Origin: GCA-2716945 sp964342835
Lineage (GTDB): Bacteria; Pseudomonadota; Gammaproteobacteria; GCA-002705445; GCA-002716945
Assembly (NCBI GenBank): GCA_964342835.1
Contig: CAYFGJ010000003.1
Location: 1 to 27,084, forward strand
Length of the DNA stretch: 27,084 nucleotides
Reading direction: 5' to 3'
Shown: positions 1-8,302 of the stretch, in pieces
How the letters are laid out: each line of letters opens with the position of its first letter
How positions within the stretch are numbered: the first letter of the stretch is position 1
Translations under genes and position numbers: made by a program
The notes under the pieces: generated by a model
The model's database searches: none
Told to the model about the DNA's origin: nothing
What the model saw: only the letters and a program-made list of their open reading frames with translations

Positions 1-1
1 A

Positions 2-655
2 AAAATTATATCATCTTGGCCAGATAATGATATTGATGTTGTTATACCAATACCCGATACAAGCAGAATATCTGCACTTGAATTATCTAGTTCATTAAAC
101 AAACCATTCAGAGAAGGATTTATAAAAAATAGATATATAGGTCGCACTTTTATTATGCCTGAACAAAATCAAAGAATTAAATCAGTTAAAAGAAAATTAA
201 ATGCAATTACATCAGAGTTTAAAAATAAGAATGTATTATTAGTAGATGATTCAATTGTTAGAGGAACTACTTCTAGACAAATTATTGAAATGGCAAGAGA
301 TGCAGGTGCAAAAAAAGTATATATGGCATCTGCTGCTCCTCCTGTAAAATTTCCTAATGTTTATGGAATAGACATGCCTGCGAGCAATGAATTTGTAGCC
401 GATAATAAAAGTGAGAAAGAAATTACAAAATTTATAGGCGCAGACAAATTATTTTATCAAGATTTGGATGATTTGATTAGTTCTGTACTTGATTCATCTT
501 CACCTATAAAAGAATTTGATGCTTCTTGTTTTGATGGTAAGTATGTAACAGGTGATGTAACAGAAAAATATCTTAAAGAACTTGATGATTTGCGCAATGA
601 TGCATCTAAGAAACTGCATAAACTAGATATGACTGATGATGTTATAGTGTATTAA
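2..655 (+). CDS. purF: Amidophosphoribosyltransferase PurF, C-terminal part (5' end outside window)
   Basis: The frame is open from base 2 to the TAA at 653-655, so the gene starts before the window. About 217 residues remain of a protein that is usually about 505. PurF makes 5-phosphoribosylamine from PRPP and glutamine, the first committed step of purine synthesis in the cytoplasm. Visible motifs are VVIPIPDTSR, YIGRTFIMP and the PRPP-binding loop VLLVDDSIVRGTTS, followed by the conserved ASAAPPVKFPNVYGIDMP stretch. The N-terminal glutaminase domain with the catalytic cysteine is not in the window. An ATG at 155 is internal: the conserved motifs before it rule it out as the start. The next gene follows after one base, so the two are probably co-transcribed. 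Confidence 0.96.
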   Translation, partial: KIISSWPDNDIDVVIPIPDTSRISALELSSSLNKPFREGFIKNRYIGRTFIMPEQNQRIKSVKRKLNAITSEFKNKNVLLVDDSIVRGTTSRQIIEMARDAGAKKVYMASAAPPVKFPNVYGIDMPASNEFVADNKSEKEITKFIGADKLFYQDLDDLISSVLDSSSPIKEFDASCFDGKYVTGDVTEKYLKELDDLRNDASKKLHKLDMTDDVIVY

Positions 656-656
656 T

Positions 657-1196
657 ATGGATTATAATGAAATTCTAAAAAATTCTAAATCCCACTTACA
701 ATTATCCATTAAAGATCAGTTAGAAAAATTTATAATTGTAATAATTAAACTTCAAAAATTATTACTTATAAATGAAGACCAGATTATTTTTGAATCTGAC
801 ATTTCAACATCTAAATTTGGTATCGGCAACAAAGAGAACTCATTTATGACACCACTAGGCTCACATATAGTTTGTGATATGATTGGCGATGGATATCCTA
901 TTGGTACAGTATTTAAAGGAAGAAAATTAACTGGCGAAAATATGAGTGATTTGGTGGTCTCCGATACTGATTTAGTTACTACAAGAATAATTAGATTAGA
1001 TGGGCTAGAAGATAATATTAATAAAGGTGGAAATGTTGATACATATTCTAGATATATTTACATACATGGAACACCTCATGAAAATAAAATTGGTGAACCT
1101 GCTTCACATGGATGTGTCAGAATGAAAAATAATGAAATAATTAAATTATTTGATCTAATACAGGTAGGAACCCCAGTATTATTTATTAGTTATTAG
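657..1196 (+). CDS. YkuD-family L,D-transpeptidase, no signal peptide
   Basis: The 179-residue protein carries the YkuD catalytic signature: IYIHGTPHE with His137, and SHGCVRM with Cys153 as the predicted nucleophile and Arg155 behind it. Upstream of this are the family-typical TPLGSH (65-70) and PIGTVFKGR stretches. Such enzymes form or exchange 3-3 peptidoglycan cross-links or attach proteins to peptidoglycan. I see no N-terminal signal peptide or lipobox; residues 1-20 are charged and the hydrophobic patch at 25-37 looks like the first beta strand of the domain. Short signal-less YkuD proteins of this type occur in many proteobacteria, so a cytoplasmic or unconventional location is possible and the substrate is unknown. 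The gene starts 1 bp after purF and its 3' end overlaps the oppositely oriented phosphatase gene by 11 bp. Confidence 0.85.
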   Translation: MDYNEILKNSKSHLQLSIKDQLEKFIIVIIKLQKLLLINEDQIIFESDISTSKFGIGNKENSFMTPLGSHIVCDMIGDGYPIGTVFKGRKLTGENMSDLVVSDTDLVTTRIIRLDGLEDNINKGGNVDTYSRYIYIHGTPHENKIGEPASHGCVRMKNNEIIKLFDLIQVGTPVLFISY

Positions 1197-1863
1197 ATAT
1201 CTTTTTAATTAAATCTGTGGGTTTATTGATAATAAAATCAGCATCCCATTGTCGTATATCGGTGTTTTCTTGAATAAAACCAAAATTAGCTGCTACAGAT
1301 TTAATTCCAGCTTTTTTAGCTGCAATAATATCTCTCTCATCATCACCAATATATAAAACTTTAGATGGGTTTATTTTTAATTTATTACATGCCATTAAAA
1401 GAGAATCCGGCTCAGGTTTCGCAGATTCAACCATATCACCAGTAACTAAACAATGTAATCTTTCATTTACATTCAATCCTTTTAAAATTCTATTTACATA
1501 TTTACTATGTTTATTAGTTACTATTCCCCACTTAATATTTTGTTTTTCAATATCAGAAATTAATTTATCCATACCATCAATCATTGTTGTGTAGATAAAG
1601 CAATTTTGAGAGTATTCATTCAAAAATTCTGCCCGAATTAATGAAGAATCAAGTGCTCTTTGATTTATTTTTTCTGCATATTCAATAATTCCTATTGCAC
1701 CTTTTGATATATGATATTTTAGATCATCACAATCAACTTTTTTAAATTTATGATTCAATAAAATATTATTTAATGCGTTACACATATCAATGGTTGTGTC
1801 AGCAAAAGTGCCATCTAAATCAATAAGAACTGCACTGATATTATCAAATATTATTTTTTGCAT
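1186..1863 (-). CDS. HAD-family phosphatase, Gph/MupP type
   Basis: This 225-residue HAD hydrolase has motif I DLDGTFADT (nucleophile in the first Asp, acid/base in the second), motif II in GIVTNK, motif III lysine in AKPEPDS and motif IV GDDERD. The alpha-helical cap between motifs I and II fits phosphoglycolate phosphatase Gph. However, position directly after ubiG and next to gyrA matches, as I recall, the Pseudomonas locus of MupP, the N-acetylmuramic acid 6-phosphate phosphatase of peptidoglycan recycling. Both activities belong to the same sequence family, and I cannot separate them by eye. Its start overlaps the end of ubiG by 20 bp, so translational coupling is likely. The 3' end overlaps the L,D-transpeptidase gene tail to tail. 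Confidence 0.88.
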   Translation of the reverse strand: MQKIIFDNISAVLIDLDGTFADTTIDMCNALNNILLNHKFKKVDCDDLKYHISKGAIGIIEYAEKINQRALDSSLIRAEFLNEYSQNCFIYTTMIDGMDKLISDIEKQNIKWGIVTNKHSKYVNRILKGLNVNERLHCLVTGDMVESAKPEPDSLLMACNKLKINPSKVLYIGDDERDIIAAKKAGIKSVAANFGFIQENTDIRQWDADFIINKPTDLIKKISNN

Positions 1864-2533
1864 GTATAAAATAATTAATTCCAGTAAATGACGATATTCT
1901 AAAATCTAAAATTAATGGATCAAAAATCATACCATTAATTTCTTTAACTTCGCAATTGAATTGATCAAGCATATTATGTATTTCCGATGGTTTGAGAAAT
2001 TTTTTATATTGGTGTGTACCTTTAGGTATAATATTTAACATATATTCTGCTATAACTTTAGATACAATAAAAGACTTTATATTTCTGTTAATGGTTGATA
2101 AAAAAATATTAGAATTTTTTTTTGATAATATAATTATTTTTTTTAATAATTTTTCTGGATTTGGTACATGTTCAATTAATTCAAAACAAACAATACAATC
2201 ATATTTTTGTTTTTCTTGCAAATCATCGACACTTGCACATTTATAATTAATTTTAAGATTATTTTCTTTTGCGTGTTTTTTAGCTATATCAATTGTTTTT
2301 TTAGATGCATCAATTGCTGTTACTATTGCTCCTTTTTTTGCTAATTCTTCAGCAAGTAATCCACCCCCGCAACCAATATCTAAAATTTTACTACCTTTAA
2401 TGGAACATCTATCACTTATGTATTTTACTCTTAACGGATTCAATTTATGTAAAACTCTGTATGGTCCTTTTTTATTCCACCATTCGAACGCATTATTATC
2501 AAAGTTTTCTATTTCTTTTTTATCAATATTCAT
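1844..2533 (-). CDS. ubiG: Ubiquinone biosynthesis O-methyltransferase UbiG
   Basis: The 229-residue SAM-dependent methyltransferase has motif I ILDIGCGGGLLAEELA, motif II CFELIEHVPNP and the UbiG-specific N-terminal block around FEWWNKKGPYRVLHKLNP. The KGTHQYKKFLKP and DPLILDF stretches are also UbiG-like. It carries out both O-methylations of ubiquinone synthesis at the membrane face, implying aerobic respiration with ubiquinone. The length is close to the E. coli protein (240). It is the first gene of a leftward pair with the HAD phosphatase. A candidate promoter sits immediately upstream (2543-2570), with the -10 ending 9 nt before the ATG and no Shine-Dalgarno sequence. Confidence 0.94.
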   Translation of the reverse strand: MNIDKKEIENFDNNAFEWWNKKGPYRVLHKLNPLRVKYISDRCSIKGSKILDIGCGGGLLAEELAKKGAIVTAIDASKKTIDIAKKHAKENNLKINYKCASVDDLQEKQKYDCIVCFELIEHVPNPEKLLKKIIILSKKNSNIFLSTINRNIKSFIVSKVIAEYMLNIIPKGTHQYKKFLKPSEIHNMLDQFNCEVKEINGMIFDPLILDFRISSFTGINYFIHAKNNI

Positions 2534-2542
2534 TAATTATTT

Positions 2543-2570
2543 ATTATCTAGAATGTCTACCTTAACACAA
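2543..2570 (-). promoter_or_regulatory. Candidate sigma70 promoter of ubiG, near-leaderless
   Basis: Read on the minus strand: TTGTGT (2570-2565), a 16-nt spacer, then GATAAT (2548-2543). Only 9 nt separate the -10 from the ubiG ATG, so a start site about 7 nt downstream would leave a 2-3 nt leader. The same 9-nt spacing recurs at queA and iscRS. This is sequence inference only. Confidence 0.55.
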
Positions 2571-2592
2571 TATTAATCAAATTTTACTATTA

Positions 2593-2612
2593 AAAAATAT
2601 TACAATATTTTT
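2593..2612. repeat. Perfect 20-bp AT-rich inverted repeat
   Basis: The arms AAAAATATT and AATATTTTT are exact reverse complements separated by AC. It lies upstream of both divergent promoters. It could be an operator or a chance feature of AT-rich DNA. Confidence 0.4.
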
Positions 2613-2698
2613 GAGACTAATTTTTAATTCTTGTTTCAAATTGATTATGTGCTGTTTTTTGGATACTTATAATATATATCGTATAACGTACGGCTTTA

Positions 2699-2707
2699 TG
2701 CTAAAAT
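2699..2707 (+). promoter_or_regulatory. Candidate extended -10 promoter of gyrA operon
   Basis: TG (2699-2700), C, then TAAAAT (2702-2707) form an extended -10 element. No good -35 is present 16-18 nt upstream, which is typical of extended -10 promoters. Transcription from about 2714 would give a leader of about 30 nt containing GGGA (2728-2731), a weak ribosome-binding candidate. The TATAAT at 2668-2673 is an alternative. Confidence 0.4.
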
Positions 2708-2743
2708 AGTGATTTATCAATACTTTTGGGACTTTAAGCTGGT

Positions 2744-5281
2744 ATGCCGGAAAATCAAGATATTCGTTTAAAAACTGAAATGGAACAATCTTATTTAGAT
2801 TATGCTATGAGTGTAATCGTTGGCAGGGCTTTACCTGATGTACGTGATGGATTAAAACCTGTACATAGAAGAGTTTTATATTCTATGCATGAACTCAATA
2901 ATGGATGGAATAAATCTTATAAAAAATCCGCCAGAATTGTTGGCGATGTTATAGGTAAATATCACCCTCATGGTGACACAGCCGTATACGATACGATTGT
3001 TCGTTTAGCACAATCATTTTCAATGAGACACCCTTTAATAGATGGACAAGGTAATTTTGGTTCAGTTGATGGTGATTCGCCAGCTGCCATGAGATATACA
3101 GAAGTTAGAATGGCAAAACTATCACACGAACTCTTACAAGATATAGAAAAAAATACAGTTGAGTTTAATCCAAATTATGATGGATCAGAACACGAACCAA
3201 CTGTATTGCCTACTAGAGTACCAAATCTTTTAGTTAATGGTTCAGCTGGTATTGCCGTTGGATATGCAACAAATATTCCACCACACAATCTAATAGAAAC
3301 TATCGATTGTGCTACTGCAATTATTGATAATCCGGAATTAGCTAATCCAGATAATTTATCGGTTTTAAAAGAACAATGTAATCTTCAGGGGCCAGATTTT
3401 CCAACTGGAGGTGAAATTAAAGATGATGGTGGTATAGATAATGCACTTAAAAGTGGAAGAGGATCATTTAAAATCAGAGCCAAATATAATATAGAAAATA
3501 AAAATGATAGAACATCAATTGTTGTAACAGAATTACCTTATCAGGTAAACAAAGCTAAATTAATAGAAAACATAGCTCAACTTGTAAAAGATAAAAAAAT
3601 TAATCAGATTAGTCAATTAAGAGATGAGTCAGATAAAGATGGAATGAGACTTGTAATAGAATTAAAACGTGGTGAACAACATGATGTTTTGTTAAGTACT
3701 TTATATAAACACACAAATATGCAGACATCGTATTCTGCTAACATGGTTTGTTTAGTTGATGGTGAACCACAAACACTTGGATTTAGTTCTATAATTTCAG
3801 AATTTATAAAACATCGAAGAGAAGTTGTTACTAAAAGAACATTATTTGATCTAAACAAAACTAAAAATAAAGCACATATGCTAGAAGGATTAGGCATCGC
3901 TTTAGTTAATGTAGATGAGGTTATTACTTTAATTAAAAAAGCTAAAAGTATACAAGAAGCAAAAGATAAATTGATTAAGAAAAATTGGAATCCTGGTCAG
4001 TTAATTAAATTTTTAGGTGTTGTAGATAAGCAAACAGAAAATTTTATAAAAACTGATACTACTTATGGTTTAACAAATAAGCAGTACAAATTATCTCCAA
4101 TACAAGCCCAAGCTATTTTGGACCTTAGATTGCAAAAGCTTACAAATTTGGAACAAGAAAAAATTTTTAATGATTATGAAAATTCAATATCGGATATAAA
4201 AACATTTATTAAAATTCTTTCCAGTCCAACAGAATTAGATAATGTAATTAAAAATGAATTACAGCATATAAAGAATGAATACGGAGAAGAACGTAGATCT
4301 AAAGTTTCTTCTGATGAAGGAGAATTAAAAAAAGAAGATCTGATCAAGAAAGAGGAAGTAATTGTAGTGTTGACAAAAGCAGATTATGTTAAAAGACTAC
4401 CTGTGATTGGCTTTAAGAGTCAAAGAAGAGGAGGCAGGGGTATTAATGCTACTAAATTCAAAGAAGGAGATGAAACAAAATTAATTTGTCAGGCTCATAC
4501 ACATGATGTTTTGTTATGTTTTTCAACTATTGGTAAAGTTTATGCGATTAGAGTATTTGATCTTCCAGATCCAAGTAGACAAGCTAGAGGAAGGCCCATA
4601 AACAATGTTTTACCACTAGCAAATGATGAATATATAAGTACATTTGTAGTTATAAAATCTTTTAATGAATCTGGATATTTATTTTTATCAACTAAGAAAG
4701 GAATGGTTAACAAAATCTCGCTAGACTTATTCAAAAAAATTAGAAATAGTGGGTTAAAAGCTATTTTATTAAAATCTGGTGATGAACTTTTAGGCGCTAC
4801 TCATACAACAGGTAATTCTGAGATAATGTTAGTGGCGGATAGCGGAAAAGTGATAAAATTTTCTGAAAAAGATATTAGAGTCAGATTCCGTGGTACACAA
4901 GGAGTTAAAGGAATTAATTTAACAAAGAAATCTAGATTAGTTTCATTATTAAAACCTAAATCTGGACAAATCATTACTGTTACTGAGAATGGTTATGGTA
5001 ATAGAGTGGATACAGCTAATTATAATATACAAAAACGCGGTGGACAGGGCGTAATTGGCATCAAAACATCAAAAAGAAATGGACATGTTATTGGAGCAGT
5101 TCATGTTGATAAAAAGGATAATATTATTTTGATTACTAATAAGGGAAAAACTATAAAAATATGTGTTGATGATTTATCTATTATTGGAAGAAATACCCAG
5201 GGAGTTAGGTTACAAGTTTTACAAGATGATGAAAAGCTAGTTGCTGTTTCTAAGGAAAATATAAATTCGAATATATTATGA
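2744..5281 (+). CDS. gyrA: DNA gyrase subunit A
   Basis: The 845-residue type II topoisomerase subunit forms the A2B2 gyrase with GyrB and introduces negative supercoils. The breakage-reunion domain begins near residue 10; the active-site tyrosine is Tyr118 in AAMRYTE. The quinolone region reads HPHGDTAVYD (Thr79 and Asp83, equivalent to E. coli 83 and 87). The GyrA-box QRRGGRG at 560-566 opens the C-terminal DNA-wrapping beta-pinwheel and identifies gyrase rather than ParC. The protein ends soon after the last blade and lacks the long acidic tail of E. coli GyrA (875 residues). It is the first gene of the long rightward operon; its TGA overlaps the pheA ATG by 4 bp. The serC gene usually found next in pseudomonads is absent. 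Confidence 0.98.
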   Translation: MPENQDIRLKTEMEQSYLDYAMSVIVGRALPDVRDGLKPVHRRVLYSMHELNNGWNKSYKKSARIVGDVIGKYHPHGDTAVYDTIVRLAQSFSMRHPLIDGQGNFGSVDGDSPAAMRYTEVRMAKLSHELLQDIEKNTVEFNPNYDGSEHEPTVLPTRVPNLLVNGSAGIAVGYATNIPPHNLIETIDCATAIIDNPELANPDNLSVLKEQCNLQGPDFPTGGEIKDDGGIDNALKSGRGSFKIRAKYNIENKNDRTSIVVTELPYQVNKAKLIENIAQLVKDKKINQISQLRDESDKDGMRLVIELKRGEQHDVLLSTLYKHTNMQTSYSANMVCLVDGEPQTLGFSSIISEFIKHRREVVTKRTLFDLNKTKNKAHMLEGLGIALVNVDEVITLIKKAKSIQEAKDKLIKKNWNPGQLIKFLGVVDKQTENFIKTDTTYGLTNKQYKLSPIQAQAILDLRLQKLTNLEQEKIFNDYENSISDIKTFIKILSSPTELDNVIKNELQHIKNEYGEERRSKVSSDEGELKKEDLIKKEEVIVVLTKADYVKRLPVIGFKSQRRGGRGINATKFKEGDETKLICQAHTHDVLLCFSTIGKVYAIRVFDLPDPSRQARGRPINNVLPLANDEYISTFVVIKSFNESGYLFLSTKKGMVNKISLDLFKKIRNSGLKAILLKSGDELLGATHTTGNSEIMLVADSGKVIKFSEKDIRVRFRGTQGVKGINLTKKSRLVSLLKPKSGQIITVTENGYGNRVDTANYNIQKRGGQGVIGIKTSKRNGHVIGAVHVDKKDNIILITNKGKTIKICVDDLSIIGRNTQGVRLQVLQDDEKLVAVSKENINSNIL

Positions 5282-6348
5282 AAAATAAATTAAAGCAAAT
5301 TAGAGAGAAAATTGATCAGATTGATAAGAAAATATTATCTAATCTGAATAGACGAGCTAATCTTGCTAAAGAAATAGCAAAAGTAAAATCATCATTCAAA
5401 GAAAGTGTATTTAGGCCTGAAAGAGAATCACAAATATTAAATAATTTAATTAAATCAAATAAAGGACCAATGAAAAAAGATCACTTAATATCAATATATA
5501 AGGAAATTATATCTTCATGTTTGTCCTTAGAAACAAATATTAAAGTATCTTTTTTAGGGCCGAAAGGGTCTTTTAGTAATGCTGCTACAACAAGATTTTT
5601 TGGATCTAATATATCAACAACATATGCATCTTCAATTGATGAAATTTTTGATAATGTTTTATTAGATACTTCGGATTATGGAGTAGTCCCTGTTGAAAAT
5701 TCTAACCAAGGAACAATTAATCAGAATATAGGTTTACTTATATCTAAACCTATAACAATTTGCGGAGAAATAAACTTAGTTATTAATCATTGTTTATTAT
5801 CAAAAGCTTCTAATATTAGTTCAATAAAAACTGTCTATGCCCATGAACAATCATTTATGCAATGTCGTAATTGGTTGAAAAAAAATTTAAGTCATTCTGA
5901 TATTATAAATGTATCTAGCAATTCTGAAGCTGCTAAAAAAGCAGCTCGGAGTACTAAATGTGCTGCTATTGCAAGTCATGTATGTGCTGAAGAATATAAA
6001 TTAAATATATTAAAGAAAAATATACATGATAATCCAAATAATATTACAAGATTTATAATTATAGGAGATAGACCCGTAGCTATATCTGGAATAGATAAAA
6101 CATCAATAATTGTATCAGCTAGCAATAAAGCTGGGGCATTACATTCTATACTTGAACCGTTAACCAAAAATAAAATTAGCATGACCAAAATAGAGTCTAT
6201 ACCAACAAAAATTAATAATTGGGAATATATGTTTTTTATTGATATAGAAGGTCATATTTCACAACCAAAAATTAAAAAAGCTTTAGATGCAATAAAAAGA
6301 AAATGTTCTTTTTATAAACATTTAGGTTCATATCCAAAAAGTATTTAA
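5278..6348 (+). CDS. pheA: Bifunctional chorismate mutase / prephenate dehydratase (P-protein)
   Basis: The 356-residue protein converts chorismate to prephenate and then phenylpyruvate. An AroQ chorismate mutase helical domain covers about 1-88, with conserved Arg/Lys and the FRPERE segment at 46-51. The prephenate dehydratase domain (about 90-268) has FLGPKGSFSNAA, VVPVENSNQGTINQ and the catalytic TRF at 257-259. A C-terminal ACT domain (about 274-350) should bind phenylalanine. In this domain the usual ESRP motif reads ESIP (306-309), so an arginine is replaced by isoleucine; AGAL (285-288) is conserved. The start ATG overlaps the gyrA stop. The next gene, hisC, can supply the following transamination. 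Confidence 0.97.
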   Translation: MKNKLKQIREKIDQIDKKILSNLNRRANLAKEIAKVKSSFKESVFRPERESQILNNLIKSNKGPMKKDHLISIYKEIISSCLSLETNIKVSFLGPKGSFSNAATTRFFGSNISTTYASSIDEIFDNVLLDTSDYGVVPVENSNQGTINQNIGLLISKPITICGEINLVINHCLLSKASNISSIKTVYAHEQSFMQCRNWLKKNLSHSDIINVSSNSEAAKKAARSTKCAAIASHVCAEEYKLNILKKNIHDNPNNITRFIIIGDRPVAISGIDKTSIIVSASNKAGALHSILEPLTKNKISMTKIESIPTKINNWEYMFFIDIEGHISQPKIKKALDAIKRKCSFYKHLGSYPKSI

Positions 6349-6353
6349 TATAT

Positions 6354-7460
6354 ATGTCTACTAAAACATCAATATTTAGCTATAAACCAGGGCAGAGCAT
6401 AGATTATGTTAAAACTAAATATAAACTTGCTGATGTTATAAAGTTAGCTTCTAATGAAAATCCATATGGGCCAAGTAAAGATGTTACTAAGGCGGTAAAA
6501 AACCTTATTCAAGAGATACATAGATATCCAGATAGTCATTCAAATAAATTGAAAAATTCTCTGGTAAAAAAATTATCTCTTAAAAATATTAATGAAAATA
6601 ATATATTAATAGGTAATGGTTCTAATGAAATATTAGAATTTGTTGCAAGAGCTTTTTTGGATCATAAATCAGAAGTAATTTTTTCAAAACATTCATTTTT
6701 AGTTTATAAAATTATTTCTAATTTATCAAAAGCTAAAATTATAGAGACCAAACCTATTTCTAATAAATATAATCAGTTTTTAGGTACTGATCTAAATAAG
6801 ATTTTAGAAAAAATTAATAATAAAACTAAAGTTATATTTATTGCGAATCCGAATAATCCAACAGGGACAATTCTCGATATATCTGAGTTAAGTAATTTCT
6901 TAAAATACATACCAAAAAAAATTATTGTTGTAATAGATGAAGCTTATTATGAATATTCGGCTTATCTTAATAAATCATCTGCTGTAAATCTTATAAAACA
7001 GTTTCCAAATCTCGTGGTAACAAGAACTTTTTCAAAAATTTATGGATTGGCAGGATTACGTGTTGGTTATGGTATTGGATCAAAAAATATCATAAATATA
7101 TTAACGGCATACAGACAACCATTTAATATTAATATCGTGGCCCAGTCACTAGCTGATATTGCTTTAAGTGATCAAGAACATGTCAAATATTGTCTTAAAA
7201 AAAATTTAGATGGGATGAATTACATAATTTCATGTTTCGAAAAACTAGGAATAGATTATCTCAGTCCATATGGAAATTTTATAACTTTAAATTTAGGTAA
7301 AAATACTAAGACACTTTACAATAAATTAATTAGGAAAGGTATTATTTTGAGGCCACTTGATAACTACGGTTTAAATAGTTATTTAAGATTAACTATAGGG
7401 ACAAGTTCTGAAAATGATATTTTTATTAATACCTTCACTAAAATTCTTAAGAAGAAATAA
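6354..7460 (+). CDS. hisC: Histidinol-phosphate aminotransferase (also aromatic aminotransferase candidate)
   Basis: The 368-residue fold-type I PLP aminotransferase has ASNENPYGPS near the N-terminus, NPNNPTGT in the middle, DEAYYEY (PLP-contacting Asp and Tyr) and the PLP lysine Lys228 in TFSKIYGLAGLRVGYG. The length is normal for HisC. It makes histidinol phosphate from imidazole acetol phosphate. Being placed between pheA and tyrA/aroA, as in the hisC2 locus of pseudomonads, it may also act on phenylpyruvate or 4-hydroxyphenylpyruvate; that dual role is inference. It starts 5 bp after pheA and its TAA shares one base with the tyrA ATG. Confidence 0.95.
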   Translation: MSTKTSIFSYKPGQSIDYVKTKYKLADVIKLASNENPYGPSKDVTKAVKNLIQEIHRYPDSHSNKLKNSLVKKLSLKNINENNILIGNGSNEILEFVARAFLDHKSEVIFSKHSFLVYKIISNLSKAKIIETKPISNKYNQFLGTDLNKILEKINNKTKVIFIANPNNPTGTILDISELSNFLKYIPKKIIVVIDEAYYEYSAYLNKSSAVNLIKQFPNLVVTRTFSKIYGLAGLRVGYGIGSKNIINILTAYRQPFNINIVAQSLADIALSDQEHVKYCLKKNLDGMNYIISCFEKLGIDYLSPYGNFITLNLGKNTKTLYNKLIRKGIILRPLDNYGLNSYLRLTIGTSSENDIFINTFTKILKKK

Positions 7461-8299
7461 TGTTTAATAATATTTATATATTTGGATTAGGTATGATGGG
7501 TGGATCAATAGCATTATCCATAAAACAAAATAAACTTGCTAAAAATATTATTGGATATGATACTAATTCAAGTTCACTTAAATACTCAGTTAGAAATAAT
7601 TTTATTGATGAAGCTGATAATTCTAATTTTCAAAAAATTAAAGAAGCTGATTTAATAATTATATGTGCACCATTGAGTGAGTATGTAGATATTTTAAATA
7701 TTATTAAAAAATATTCATCAACAAAGTGTCTAATAACAGATATTGGTAGTACTAAAGTTAAAGTTACTGATGATGCTAAAAAAATATTTAAGAATAGTCA
7801 TAAAGTATTTATTGGTTCACATCCATTAGCTGGTAAGGAAAAAAGCGGAATTAGGCAATCAAAAAAAAATTTATTAGAAAATGCGAGAGTTATTGTAACT
7901 TTTGAGAAAATCACTAGCAAAACTAAATTAATTAAAAAATTTTGGAATAATTTAGGATGTGAAACATCTAGCATGACCCCAAAAACCCATGATTTGATCG
8001 TTTCTAAAACCAGTCATGTCCCTCATTTATTATCTTATACACTGGTAAGCACAATACTTAAAGAAAAAAATATTAAAAATTTAAATGACTTTACTGGTGG
8101 AGGTTTCAGAGATTTTGCACGTATTGCTTCTAGTAACCCTTTAATGTGGAAAGATATATCGGCCACTAATATGAAAAATATATTAAAATCACTTGATGTT
8201 TTATCAAATGAATTTAAATTAGTTAGATCGATGATTAATAAAAAGAATTTTAAATCACTTCATAGATACTTTAAAAATATTAAAGATAAGCTATCATAA
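7460..8299 (+). CDS. tyrA: Prephenate (or arogenate) dehydrogenase TyrA
   Basis: The 279-residue NAD(P)-dependent dehydrogenase begins with the Rossmann motif GLGMMGGS at about residues 9-16. ITDIGSTK, GSHPLAGKEKSG and SKTSHVPHLLSY are the family's substrate-site blocks. It oxidatively decarboxylates prephenate to 4-hydroxyphenylpyruvate for tyrosine synthesis. There is no fused chorismate mutase (unlike E. coli TyrA) and no ACT domain. In Pseudomonas this enzyme is fused to AroA; here the two are separate genes with a 3-bp gap. Cofactor and prephenate/arogenate preference cannot be read from the sequence. Confidence 0.95.
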   Translation: MFNNIYIFGLGMMGGSIALSIKQNKLAKNIIGYDTNSSSLKYSVRNNFIDEADNSNFQKIKEADLIIICAPLSEYVDILNIIKKYSSTKCLITDIGSTKVKVTDDAKKIFKNSHKVFIGSHPLAGKEKSGIRQSKKNLLENARVIVTFEKITSKTKLIKKFWNNLGCETSSMTPKTHDLIVSKTSHVPHLLSYTLVSTILKEKNIKNLNDFTGGGFRDFARIASSNPLMWKDISATNMKNILKSLDVLSNEFKLVRSMINKKNFKSLHRYFKNIKDKLS

Positions 8300-8302
8300 A
8301 TA

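Larger units (their letters stand above)
2534..2743. other. Divergent intergenic region between ubiG and gyrA
   Basis: At 210 bp this is the longest non-coding stretch of the window. It holds the leftward ubiG promoter candidate, a perfect AT-rich inverted repeat at 2593-2612, a TATAAT at 2668-2673 without a convincing -35, and an extended -10 element nearer gyrA. I see no tRNA, small ORF with support, or intrinsic terminator in it. Confidence 0.6.

Noticed and set aside
2954..3002. Thr at the GyrA position equivalent to E. coli Ser83 as a quinolone-resistance mutation
   Set aside because: Threonine is the wild-type residue in several gammaproteobacteria such as Pseudomonas, and Asp at the 87 equivalent is unchanged.
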